A stretch of DNA of 64,000 bases. Source: Triatoma infestans. Taxonomy: Eukaryota > Arthropoda > Insecta > Hemiptera > Reduviidae. The stretch spans positions 1 through 64,000 of the forward strand of contig JAAEAF010001545.1 in NCBI GenBank assembly GCA_011037195.1, written 5' to 3'. A program made the translations under genes and the position numbers. This document shows, one piece after another, positions 23,201-36,600 of the stretch (position 1 is the first letter of the stretch; each line of letters begins with the position of its first letter). The notes under the pieces were generated by a model. That model did no database searches. It saw only the letters and a program-made list of their open reading frames with translations, and was not told the origin of the DNA.

Positions 23201-26200
23201 TAAAGTCAAATTTTCTTTAAAGTGCCATTTTAATGTACTAGAATGTTCCACCAACTCCTTCGTTTTGTCGAAATAAAATGTTGTAGCAGGAAAAAGCGTA
23301 TCTTCAGCTTTTGTTCTATTCAGTATTTATCCACTATTTATCCTTTATTTTATAGTACTAGTCGTCCTTATGTTAATAAAGTAGCTAGAAGTAAGAGGAA
23401 TTAGTAAATCTCAGATCTCTTAGATTAGATCAATAATAACGGTTCAAACAATTTGAATTAAAATTATAAAGCACCACAAGTTTAAATAATTTATAGGAGA
23501 AGTGATTCAATTTGCAGAAATACACGAATAAATATTTAATATAACGAATATAATTATTAATAATTTTTTTTTATTATGAAGTTTTACTTCAGAGTTTCAA
23601 TTAAGTTTTGTTTTTGAATAGCAAGATTTAAGAAGTAAATAATAAGAGCAAGACATATATTGCAGCAGGTAGTAGTAATATTAATATTGCAGCAGGTAGT
23701 AGTAATATTAATATTGCAGCAGGTAGTAGTAATATTAATACATAGGCAGCGTTTTTAGGATTGACATTTCAAGAGTGAACGACAATGCAAAGCTTAACAA
23801 CTACATTGTGTCCCTTAATTAGCAGTGACTCTCGTGTTTCCACAGTCTGTTTAGTTAGTGTCCGCCCTTCCCCGCTACACTTCCTCCAACACAATTACCA
23901 ATACACCATACCAACGCAAACTACTACATACAACATTAAATTAACAACTGTTGGTTAATGTTTATCAACAGTGATTTAATTGAAGTTTATTCACAATTAG
24001 CTAGAACTTATTTCTTGGAAATTTTACTTACTATTAGGTATTAGTTTACCATTTATGTTTAATTTACATTTATTGTTATTTGTCTTATATTATTAAAAAT
24101 ATGTAGTGTTTCACACCAGGGATTTTGTTTTAAATTATTGTGTTCACATACAAACACAGACATTAACTGATATTTTTGCTAAAACATTTTTTTTTTTCAT
24201 ACTCAAAGTTCCTCGAAACTTAATTTTGTGGGAAAAACTTAATTTTGAAAATTAGCTATGGATCTCCTTACAGTAAGCAGTATGTGAAAGAAAAACCGTA
24301 CATATTTTTTATTCGTCCTAGAATTAAGTTTAATGATTAAATACTAAATATTTCTGATATAAAAATGACTTGAGTTATTTTCTGTATTTAAATTACAACT
24401 TAATTGTAGTTATTCTTGAGTTTAACAAATTAAATAAATGAAATAAAATGATTCAATAGGTAAACTAGATAAAAACTCTGATATCTATTTTAAATACAAG
24501 ATTAATAATAATAATATTATAATAACAATCAATGGCCCAGATAGAACATGAGAAACTTGCTCTCAAGAATGGTTTGATTGACTACAAGTGTGACCCCCAA
24601 TCTGTACTGGAGTCCAACAGTTGGAGACTGTACTACGAGTCTGGACAATACTCACGGACAGAGCAGTCCATCACAACCGACCCTATATTCTGCTTTATGA
24701 CAAGGAGAAGAGGGCAATAACGTTGGTGGACATTGCAGTTCCGAATACCAACAACCTCCTACAAGTATTGGCGAAAAAAAAACCGAAGTATGCAGAACTT
24801 GGGTCCGAAATAAAGAGACTGTGGGAAGTAGAGGCTGTCCGAGTAGTATCCATAGTCCTCTCGGCAACTGGGATAGTGTTCCACGAATTGCACGAAAGTA
24901 TAGCCACTCTGGAATTGGACCGTAATATTTATATTGGCCCTCCAGAAAGCAGTTGTGTTAAACACGTGCCATATTGTCCGGAAATTCTTGAACAAACAAT
25001 GAATAATAATGTCACTAGATTCACCCCGTACATTATTACATCGCATCCAGTATATTACTGAGGTTAAAAAAAAGAAATAATAATAATAATCGCAAAAGTT
25101 ACCCTAGGAAAACCATAACATAGTAAAGTGGAGAAAATAACATACGCATTAATATGTACAGTATAAAAAATGTACCAGTGCTAATTATTGATTAACAGTA
25201 ATAATGATAATAGTCAGTTTCTCAAAATAGTACAGTGTCAGTATGTATACAGTTTGGAAAGCACAAGTGAAAACTGCTAATGAGTCAGAGGTGAACGTGT
25301 GAGTAGTTAAAGAGACTATGGTAGGATAAAAGGAGAAGGAGTTAGTAGGCAATGAAGAGAATGGTTTGGTGAAGAGAAGGAGAAGGTAGGAGGAGAAAGA
25401 GTGAGAGAGGATGTTCTGCAAATATTTGGTCACCACTATGGCTGACCAAGCACCACTCCCTAATACCGCCACAACAACAGCACCATACGCACTCTTACAC
25501 ACAGATAAGTAAGGGTCTAACTGGTACTGACTAGTGGTGTTCTATACAGACCGTGGGAGGAAGAGGGGGGAGGAGAAACGTTACAAAGTAAACAAAACTC
25601 TCTTTGCCATTCTACCTTATAGCTAAGGCATTTGCTGATGCTTTACGCCGGATGACCAACAATAACACTATGAATACAAAGTTCTATTTTATGTAAGTAG
25701 CAAAACCTTGGATTTAGTTTATATAGTTGAAATTAAAGGAGGAAGGAATATTTTAAAGAAATTTTCTAACCTTGATTTTTGACAATTCCTTCAAACAGCT
25801 TTGAAAGTAGAACTTTAAAGTTATTATCATTATCGCCTAGACTTAAAAAATACTAATATTTTATAAACAGCATATTCCAAAATTCCTCAACTAATAATAT
25901 GAAATAAAATATTTATTTTATTTTTTTTTATAACCAAATTATAATAGGAGAAAAAAACAAGTAATAAATGAACTAAAAATAATGAGAGACGCTCTACTTA
26001 TAAACACAGCAACAAGAAGTAAACGAGAGTATTTAAAATACCCATTAGTGGAGTAATAAAATAGTTGGTTCTTTAAACATTAGGACCGACTCAAGGAACA
26101 AGCCTTGGGCCCCTTGTTCAAGGGGAAAGTATTTGCAAAGACAATGGAAATTAAAAAAAAAAATTAAATAGGTTTTATTCAAAAAAACAAAAATTTCCAA

Positions 26201-27638
26201 GTCTTCTGATATCACACAAAAATACTTTACAAAAGTATTTTGTTATATCAATGCCCATTAAATCCGTTATTTTTAACTGAGTGAATGTACAATATTTGTT
26301 CAAAGTATTTTCCATCAAATAAGTTGTATATTGTGCAGTGAAGGTTCATTGTTTCAAGAGTAATTAATTATATGACTACATTTAAAAGTTGAATGTCTAT
26401 TTTTTTTTTTTTCACAGAACTTACGACTTCAAGTTGGTTGAAAACAGTGATAAGGGTTTGTGTGATTTAATTTGTTGCGAATGTAATGTACCTTGAAACA
26501 AAATTTGTTTTCACACTATTATATCATCCTTTACATTGTGTTGCATTAATTTTTCTTTTTTCATCTTATATACAAGTAAAATAATAATTAAAGACGATAA
26601 GAATAAAAATATTAATGAAGTTATTATAATATTAAAAATAACAGTTTGAATTCATTTTAAGGAGACCCCGCGCTTGTAGAGCCGGCCCTGTTAAACAGTA
26701 CTAGTGTTCGCGAAATCTCGCAGATACAAAAACAAAAGATTTATGCGTTTCCCTTCGACCCAATTTATTTACAGTAACTTCTTTTTTTAGATAGAAAACA
26801 TTCTTTAAGTTTAAAATATGAATAAAGCGTTTTTATAGGTCGCAGCCATCCATCTTAGACAGATTGCCTGGGTCGTGAGGAAATTAGTTTCAAGGACCTT
26901 TGTTAGGAACAGGATGACTGTGGAAGAGCTAGGCTATTTCCATTTAAGGTTTTAGTCTGATTTATTCGGACTGCGGATGAATCTCAGATGGGTTAGACGC
27001 GAGTCTGGATTTTTGTTCTAGACCCAGTTTGATGTTGTTTTACTTGGGAGTGCTATATGGGATCAGTGGGGCCTTGGATAGCATGGACCCTGTTCCGTCC
27101 CTTCAGACGAATAATAATAAATAAATAAATAAATAAATAATAATAGTTCCAAAGTAGAAGCCACAACCGAACTTAAATCTGAACAAACCTGACTTATGGA
27201 GAATGTAAAAGTGCCACATAATTGTCCTACCTATTAAGTGTTTTATATTTCGAATTAAAAAAAAAGAAAAAATCACTTATTATAGACTTTTGTTTGTCAA
27301 GAACGGCGAACGATATCAATTTTTTAAGGACATTTTTCACATTTTTGTTTAAACATCTTTTAATTAAGGCCATTGTGTTCAGAAAACAAAGATACAGTTT
27401 CTGATAGAGAAGGGGATTCGTATGATTCTTCAATGCCTTTATGGTAATTAGTAGGCGGACAAATTTGCGCGAAACGTTGGAGGGTTGAATAAGTGCCCTA
27501 ATTCTAGTAAAATACCAGAAAACTGATTTTAAGATTTGAAAATTTGTAGATGATTATATAGCAAAAAGGTTATGGTTGTTAGGGCAAAGAAGTTCGTACA
27601 TTATTTTCTGGCATGAAGACCTAATAAACTGACGGAAG

Positions 27639-27676
<38 letters not shown>

Positions 27677-30600
27677 AAGAGAGTGAGAAAATGGAAAAAT
27701 AGATAGACAAAGGAGCTGTGAAAAGGAAATAACCTCATATCAGACAGATATTCTGAGATGTATCCAAATTGGTCGATTACAGATATCATTCACAAAAACA
27801 GATCTCATCGCAACTGCATATTGTGAAGCATGTTTCAGTAAAGTGTGGAAAGAGAGAAGACTAGGATTACTAAGAGAGAAGAGAGAGAGAGAATTCTGGA
27901 ATTTCTTAAATCGTATCTTTGCAAATTCCATTGGGTTTAGCAGAGGTGAACTAATTTAAAACGAAGGAAGGTCTATGAATATAAGAAACGCCGAATTGTG
28001 CCCCTCTGCGTTCTATACCGCACCTTAAAAAGAAAGACATGTAAAAAATTCGTTGATCCTACAGAGATTCTGAACATTTAATCAGAAATTTTTGTCTCAA
28101 TATAGTTCTGCCTTTGAGCCTCTGTTCATGGGTTACAAATTAAGAATAAGAAGTATAAAAATGTAAAAAATAATACAAAATAAAAATAAACTGAATTCAC
28201 ATGAAGGAAATATATACAAATATTGTTAACATTCTTCCGATTTTAATCTTCCATTAATTAAAATTACTATCCAATTAATGCTCAAGAGCAATATCAATTT
28301 TTATCAATTATTTGATTTATCAATACTGCTTCTAGTCTTATTTATGATTTCAGAAGTTAAGTTCAGATTACATTTATTTCATATCTTTTTGCTAATCCTT
28401 CTTTTAGTTAAAAATAGACAGATAGATAGATAAACGCCTTTATTGATATTTCGTTAATATTTTTATAATTGCTTATATATATAGGCAAATCTATATATAT
28501 AAAAATTCAGCATCCGTATGTTTGTGGCCGCAAAACTTGAAAAGTAGTTTATGGATTGACTTGAAATTTTTACACAACGTTGCATTTCTACATAAGAGTG
28601 TTTATATATACTTTTTACTCCGAAGTTCCCACGGAAACGGGAAATTGTCCGAGCGTTTCGCGAGGTTGGCAGAAATAGACAGACTCAGACGCGTTGCGAT
28701 GGTGGCTCACTCTCTGAACCTCTTTCTCAACTACTTATAAGTACCTCTATTCCGAAGTTCCCACGGAAACGGGAAATTCCGAGCTAAAATCCGTTCAAAC
28801 GGCCATATTGCGTTAGCACTTGCTTCTTCAGGTATTGCTGCTACGTTGATGGAAGGAGGTAGAACAGTGCATTCAGTTCTTAAACTGTCACTAAACATGC
28901 ACTTCACAGAAAACCCAACATGTAACATTTCTAAAACATCAGGAATGGGAAAGGTTCTTAAGGCGTGCAAAATCATTGTATGGGATGAGTGTTGAATGGC
29001 TCATAAGAAGTCATTGGAAGCATTAGGCCATACATTGAAAGACTTACGAAATAATCAGGTTCCATTTGGTGGAGCATTGGTGTTACTTCAGGCAAACGCT
29101 TCCAAGTGATACCTCGCTCAACACCAGCTGATGAATTGCATGCCTGCTTGAAATATTCAACTCTTTGGAGCACAGTAAAAAAAATTCATTTAACAACGAA
29201 TATGAGGTTCAACTTCAAAACGATCCAACAGCTGCCATATTTTCAAGACAATTACTCGAACTCGGTAACGGCACTGCTCCTACAAATCCAGAAACGGGAA
29301 AAATCACCTTCCCATCTAATTTCTGCAACACTGTACATTCAAAAGAAGAATTAATAGCAAGGTATTCCAAAGCATCGAAACAAATTATCAAAATCACGCA
29401 TGGTTAAGCGGAAGAGCCATTCTAGCGGCTAAAAATGTCGACGTACTCGATATGAACAATATGATTCTAAACATAATCGCAGGTGAAACAGTGGCACACA
29501 AATCCATTGACTCTGTGAGGGACCAGAGTGAAATAGTGAATTTTCCAACGGAATTTCTTAATTCATTCGATGTTCCCGGATTACCGCCTCACATTCTAAA
29601 TTTGAAAAGTGGAGTGCCAATTATATTACTCCGAAACATCAATCAGCCAAAGTTATGCAATGGTACACGATTAGTAGTTAAAAAATTGATGAATAATCTA
29701 ATTGAAGTAACACTTCTCATTGGCCCTCATGAAGGTGAAGACGTACTACTTCCACTAATACCATTCATTCCGACAGATATGCCGTTCGAGTTCAAACGAC
29801 TTCAATTTCCAATACGCCTTGCGTTCGTTATGACTATCAATAAAGCGCAAGGACAATCTTTGCAAGTGTGCGGTTTGAATTTGGAAAACGAATGCTTCTC
29901 TTATGGGCAATTATATGTCGCATGCTACAGAATCGGTAAACCATCTGGTCTTTATGTTTATGCAGAAAACGGACAAACAAAAAATGTAGTCCATTCACTA
30001 GTTTTAGAATAAAAAAAAGACTTTCAGTTAAAAACATTTTCCAAAAGCATCTTTCTTTCCTTTCAGTGTACTGCAACGCAAAGTAGGGTATTAAATTGAA
30101 TGATGTGTTTTGTTGCTGAATCTATGTTAACTATAATACTTCTATTTACTTTCCTAAAAATCAGACTGAGCCACAGCGAAGCGTGGCCGGGTCAGCTAGT
30201 ATAGATATAATTAAATTTAACTTGTATCGATGACTTAAGAAGTATTATTAGCTTGGATACGTAAGACAAATAAAAAAATAAGACATTGTTTAAAAATTAA
30301 AAGAAAAAAAAACATAAAATAATTACCTTGTAGCAAGATCACGATGAACAAAATTTAGAGATTCCAAATATCTCATGCCAGATGCAATTTGTGTGGCCAT
30401 ATATAACAAACAGTTGAAGCTGAAATCATGTAATATTATTATTAAGTATTCTATAGTAAACTTAAGTTTGAATTATAATTAATTTGTCAAGAGTAATTAT
30501 AATTATGAGCAAAACTCAATGTTCAGGGTAGCTTGAGCTTTTTTGAAAGGATATGAGCTTCATGTTGATTAAGAGTGATGATTATACTAAAAACTCTGAT

Positions 30601-33600
30601 ATCTAACACTCATACGACATTCTCTTCTATAATTAACTAATTATAATCTAAACTTGGAAATTTTACTATAGCTATAGTTGATCTTAACAAAAAACAATAG
30701 AGATAGGTTTCTCTTACTGGGTTCTCTCCCACACAACTAATTATTAACAGATTTCCCAAAAAACTCACTAAAATGAACTCACTAAATCTAACTAAAACTC
30801 ACTAAATAGCGTATATCTCCGCCTGGAAGATGCTGGAAAAATTACTCATGGGTTCCGAGTGCTTGATCCTTGGACCAATCACTCCCGCCCCAGACCCCTT
30901 CGAAGGTTATTTTTATTTAATCAAATCCAAATAAATGTTCAGTTAAATTGCAGCTTTAAAGAAAATTTGTTAAGTAAATTGCAGTTATTGTAATATCTGC
31001 ACTAAGATAATGTCGTGTGACATATTGGAATTTTTTCCAAAGTGAATATGCAAATTTTTGCAAACATGTTATTTATGAGCTTGTGTATACTGGGTGAAGT
31101 ACTTTCATGATGTAAAAGGATATGAAGTTAAAATATAGAAATATTTTTTAAGATTTAGCAAGTAATCTATCTTGCTGCAATTAACATTCAGAAGATACAA
31201 TAAATAAAATAAGCACCAGCCAGTGCATGTATCATGTATTGTTACAAAGGATTTAATTAATTAATTAGTGAGTTTCTATTTCAAATGATTTTCTGTTTTT
31301 CATGAAAACGAAGAAAAGCGGTCCTTCCAAATCAATCGGTACCAAATAATCAAACTATGAAATAATTTATTCAAAAACACTCCTGACTATAGCTATAGTT
31401 TTCAGAAGGAACACTTCCATTAACTATAAAATTAAAGGAATATACATATACCTTAATGTTTTAACACCAATTGGTAATGATCTTGACGTTTCAGCTGGTA
31501 CATGAGTCTTTAAAAATTGTGTAAGATCACCATGATCTAAATATTCCATGACAACACACAATGGTTCATCTCTACTGCATACTCCTAACACTCTTGCAAT
31601 ATTCACATCTTCTAAAGCACCAAGTATACGTACATCTCGATGAAAATCAAGCCTAATAAATTGAAATTTAATTAAAATTTAAATTTAAGAAAAAGTGAAG
31701 AAAAGTAAATCAACAATAATTATATTGGTAGCTTATGTTATTTTCTTAGGACGTCAAAAGATTTTAAGCAGTATTGTTTAAAGTATTTCAAGCCTAGATG
31801 CTTAAGAAATAATTAACTCATAAATTTAAGTTACACAGGTGATCGAATTATCTAATTGTTTGTTTAGTGTTGGAAAACATACGGATTTATTTGAAATAGC
31901 CTTCTTCATTTTGTGATACTGGCCAATTTTGGGTAATCATTCGTCGTTAGGATTTTACACACATGTTCCGAAGACACACATGTTGGCAGGACAAATGCCC
32001 GACACCGGTCAATGGCTACGAAGTGGAGCTTGCTATTTGAGAAAAATTTTCAGAGAAATACCCAAGGTTTGAACCCAGGAAATTCCCTCAATAGATGCTC
32101 AAAAGAGAATAATTTAACGCCTAACTTACGCGGACCAAGAATCCCTTATTTTTATAAAGGTATATTAAAAGAGTGGCAGGGGGAAAGATTAAAATGCTTA
32201 TGTTGCACAATTTATAAAAAAAAAATAATTGATGCCCCAAAAATTTATGCCGTCGATAAAGATATTAACAGAAAACTAAGATTAACAACATATTACCATA
32301 GGTAATTACTACCATAGCCGTATAACCAGGAAAGGTCGAAAGCCTTCATCAGTCTGAGTAAGAATAGGATCCGTATTCTTACGGGATTCCTTACGGGACA
32401 TTGTAGACTCAGGGGGCACCTGAGGAAGCTTGGCCTAGTAGATGACGGCACATGCAGATTCTGTGGAGAAACGGAGGAAACTCCGATACATCTCCTCACG
32501 GACTGTGATGCCGTCATTCAAAGAAGATTCAGTAGTCTGGGTTGTTACCAGATAGGGGAGGAAGAAATACCTACCCTAGAACCTTCCTCAGGGAGCTAAA
32601 CCTGGAGAGGGTGCTATAGATGAGCTAGCTCATCTTAGGCACCAGAGGGGAGTACAATAGATCAAAAATGATCGCGGTACAGAACCCTCAAAAAAAAAAA
32701 AAAAGAATTTGCTTAATCAGAGCGGGAAATTTGCATTTTCAATGCAAAATGCATTTAAAAAGTGGAAAGCAAATCTGGCGTCGTAAATAGCAGATTGTAT
32801 TCACTGACAATTTATTAAATAAAAAAAACTGAAACTAGAAAGTAAATTGTACACAAATACAGTTTTAATCCGCTAGGGAGAGGTTTTGGCCCATAGCAGA
32901 CCACCAGGGATTCGGTAGTCTACTTTTAAGTTGCCGAGACTTTGTAATTCATGATACTTTTTCATTCTTTTTTTAATTTAAAATTGATAACTTGTTGGGC
33001 AGATACAGTGAACGAAGATATGGCTGGCTGGGGATAGCTGAGGAAGATGCTATTGATTGACAGAGACCTGTGGAGAAATACAATAAGAGGTCGCAAAAAA
33101 ATAATGCAAAAAAATAATTTGATGGGAAATAACATCATTATGGGGAAATTCAAAAAAATAAAATAAAATAAAATGAAAGTTGATAACTTACTTCTCTTTT
33201 TCACTTGCACTATGTAAAAGGAATTTTACTGCAACAAGTCTTTTCCCAAGGCTTGTGTTCATACCATATTCAGGAATACCATCAGCCTCGGCTACGTAGA
33301 CCTTTCAAAAAGAATAAAAATAGTTATAGAAGATAGATAATCTAATTTAAATAGAAAATGAAATAGTGGGAAGAAACATCATATTAGATCCTAAGTTTAA
33401 AAATAATAAAGAGGATATTAGAGAGATATTATACAGAAAGTTGTAAAGAAGTAAGACTACGTGTGTCCCTAAAATTTTAGTATTAGCTACTAACAACCAG
33501 TCTCCTAATTATTCGAAAAGACTTGGTCCATAACATTGGAAACATCAGAAGTAATTTTTAATTTGAATTTACAAATAATGTTCTGAAAATTAACTAGAGA

Positions 33601-36600
33601 ACTAAAATAAGAAATGCAAATCAAAACCGATTTTAACTAAAGAGATTGTGTTCAATGAAGAAAAAAGGATCCTAGGCCTTTCAGTTAAAAAAAGATATGA
33701 AAAAAGAAGAAAAAAGAAAGCAATAAATGAAAATGTAAAAATCTCAATCATCAAAGACAGAAGATACAATAAAAGTCGAATGAATTTTAAATTATGTTTA
33801 CTTACCGTGCCAAAAGCACCTTCACCAAGCTGTGTAATCATTCTTAACCTATGCTTTGGAAATTCAGTTACTGTTGTCTGCTCTAATCGTCTTTTCAAAG
33901 CAGTCAGTACATCTTGCTGGCTTCCAGGCTAGTAACAATAACAAAAAAATAAAAAGAATATATTAATCTCCTTTTTATTATTTTCTTATCTAGTGAAATT
34001 TTTGTTTTCTTTCAAATTTCAAGATTATTTCGTTACAGATTGTACACACTGCCCAAGATTGGGGCAGTTAGCTGTAATGGCTCCTACTGCAAGTAATTCT
34101 AAGTGCAGCAATCTTGGACTTTAATACGAAGCCGCCGCGTTCTAATCCAGCGCCTAAACGCTGCATTAATGTAAAATTCTGACGAAATGTAAAACTGCAA
34201 AAGTGAAATGTAAAGTTTCAAAAATTTAAATGACAGGTATTTACATATGTAGAAAGTATACGAAGTTATAGACCGAGTATTAAGTTGGAGATTCCTGTAA
34301 CTTTTCATTTTGGAGATATTTTGTTCACAAACAAAACCAAACATTCGCCATTCGCTAAAGATAATTTTTTTTTTGTACTCATGAGACCTCAAAATATATT
34401 TTCGATGATACTCAATTTCGACAATTTGACACGATCGCAAAACTTTCTCTTACCAGGAAGAGTTTTCTCCATTTTAAACTATATCTACTATAATAAATAA
34501 TAATTATTCATTGGTCTGTAAATTATATTTATGCACCAAATATACTGTTTTCATGTTCTCAAATATATTTCCTTGTTAGACAAGTCAATTTAAATATTAA
34601 TGTTTCATATGATTTCAAATCATCTCAAGATTTTTTAAACTTTCCTATAAACACTCATATCATGATACCAAACACCAAACTCCAGCAGAATTTTCCACAC
34701 AACATTTCGAAACTATTATTCCATCAATTATAACAAGTCATTCTTTAATTGCTCAATAAAAGGATTGATAAAGATGAAACTGCATTACGCGTGAAGATTA
34801 TCTAAAAATCCCTCTTCGCCTCCAAAAAAACTTGTGACAAAAATAATAGAAATAAATTCAATAGGAAATAGTTTAAGTAAATAATGGAAATTTGTTTTAA
34901 TCTGCAATGAAACACATGGAATACAAGCGAGATGTGTACATAAAGTATGTGTACACTAAATATGCACTATTTTCAACGAACAATAACAAAAGAGAGTATG
35001 CACCCCTATTGTTTATCTTGCCATTCTTGTAGGTTTCTTATTGTTCTGAATGCGTCCTTTTATTTCTATCGAGAATATACTTCCCCTTTTACATGTACAC
35101 CGGAAGGTTAGGTTTATTCCAGTAGCCTGCCAGTTTTTGTATTGCTATCTCTTATTCTCTTTTCTACTACACTGATTTACGTGGCTACACAGAACTACCA
35201 AGTGACTTCCTCAGACCTCCAAATCCTGTCACAGGTTTCCTTGGCCGTTTTTCATGGGAAATATTTCTCTCAGTTTTTTTATATTTTTTTATCTTTTTCT
35301 AAAGCACTAGGAATTTTTGAACTTTCATATGTGTATTGCGCTCATGTGAGACTTCCGAATTTAATTTCTTAACGGAAATAAATATTTTTCGAACTTTGAA
35401 TCCGAAAATAATTTTTTTTTCTATCAGTTTATTAATGTGAGAATTATTCTACTAAAATTAGGAGATGTGGTAAAACTTTTAATCTCTAGGGAGAAGAAGT
35501 TATTTTTAATCTCTGGATATTAAAAAATAATCAAGGTGTAGCCACAATTCAATAAACAAATTTTAATAGAGAGTTCTTAAATGAAATATATGTTTGATTA
35601 TTTTCAAATCAATATAAAATATCAGAAAATGAAATATAATTTTGTTTAACTTTAACCTAATGTGACATAAAATTAACCTTCCCATTTACAATGAACAAAA
35701 TCTCTTAAGAGATAACCGTACATTTCTTAACTTCTTTTTAAATCCAGTTTTAAATTAGTTATAATCGTAGGAAAAAAAAAAACTCGAGAGTTAAGTCTTT
35801 TACAACTTTCATTCACTTGCCACAATCGCTTATGCTCGTGTGGGCAAACCAACAACCACTACAAAAGGATGTCGGAGCATATTTATAGCAATATTTTATA
35901 GTTTTTGTTTTTTAATATATATTTCAAAAACTACTGTAACAGATTTATTACGCATTACATTATTTTATTGAAGTTAAGTTATTGATATTCTTGGTATATA
36001 ACTCTGATGATAAAAATTTCTCTTTTCCTTTAAATATCATTTCTCACTGACCTCCGGAATTCTATGAAGAAAAAAGAGAAGATAGTAATTTTGTTTTTCT
36101 GTACCATGTTGTTTTAAGCTTTAATATACATTTTTCATTAACGGCATAAATTCAGAGAAAAATCCAGTAATAAATAACTAGTAGGACACTAGGGTATTAG
36201 AGTATTTTACTTTCTCTTACTCCTAGTAAGAGGAAGTATTGTAATCGTGTCAAATTTTTCGATATCGAGTTTTCACGGAAATATCCGTTTTGAGGTCCCT
36301 GAGTCCAAAAAAGTGGTTTTTAGCAAATGGTCTGTGTGTGTGTGTGTGTGTATGTGAACAGAATAGCTCAAAAACGAAAAACCAAAGAAAGTTGAAACTT
36401 GATATTCCGTTTAGGTATCACCATGGGATCTGACACTACGTTATCTGTCAAAATTCCTCAACCGGAAGTACCACTTTACTAGTTGGATTTTTTACTTTTT
36501 TGCGATTTTCTCAAAAATGGCTCCGACGATTTTCTTTAAACTTGGTAAACATCAACCACACATACAAAGAGCTACAACTTTTATTTGAAACATTTCTCCG

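Noticed and set aside
24652..25046. Three minus-strand frames of 70-95 codons
   Set aside because: They lie opposite the LINE restriction-like-endonuclease fragment on the plus strand, whose text is recognisable.
27641..27674. CRISPR-like or regulatory array
   Set aside because: It is a plain (AC)17 microsatellite.
28522..28740. 72-codon frame in the Helitron leader (and its partner at 679-903)
   Set aside because: The shared frame reflects shared repeat DNA; it has no known domain and lies before the helicase remnant.
32012..32305. 97-codon plus-strand frame
   Set aside because: It may be part of the LINE just downstream, but no motif supports it and it is separated by a stop.
33000..33115. 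[14 protein letters not shown] on the plus strand near 33060
   Set aside because: It resembles a LINE end but is too short and too close to an A-rich run to call.
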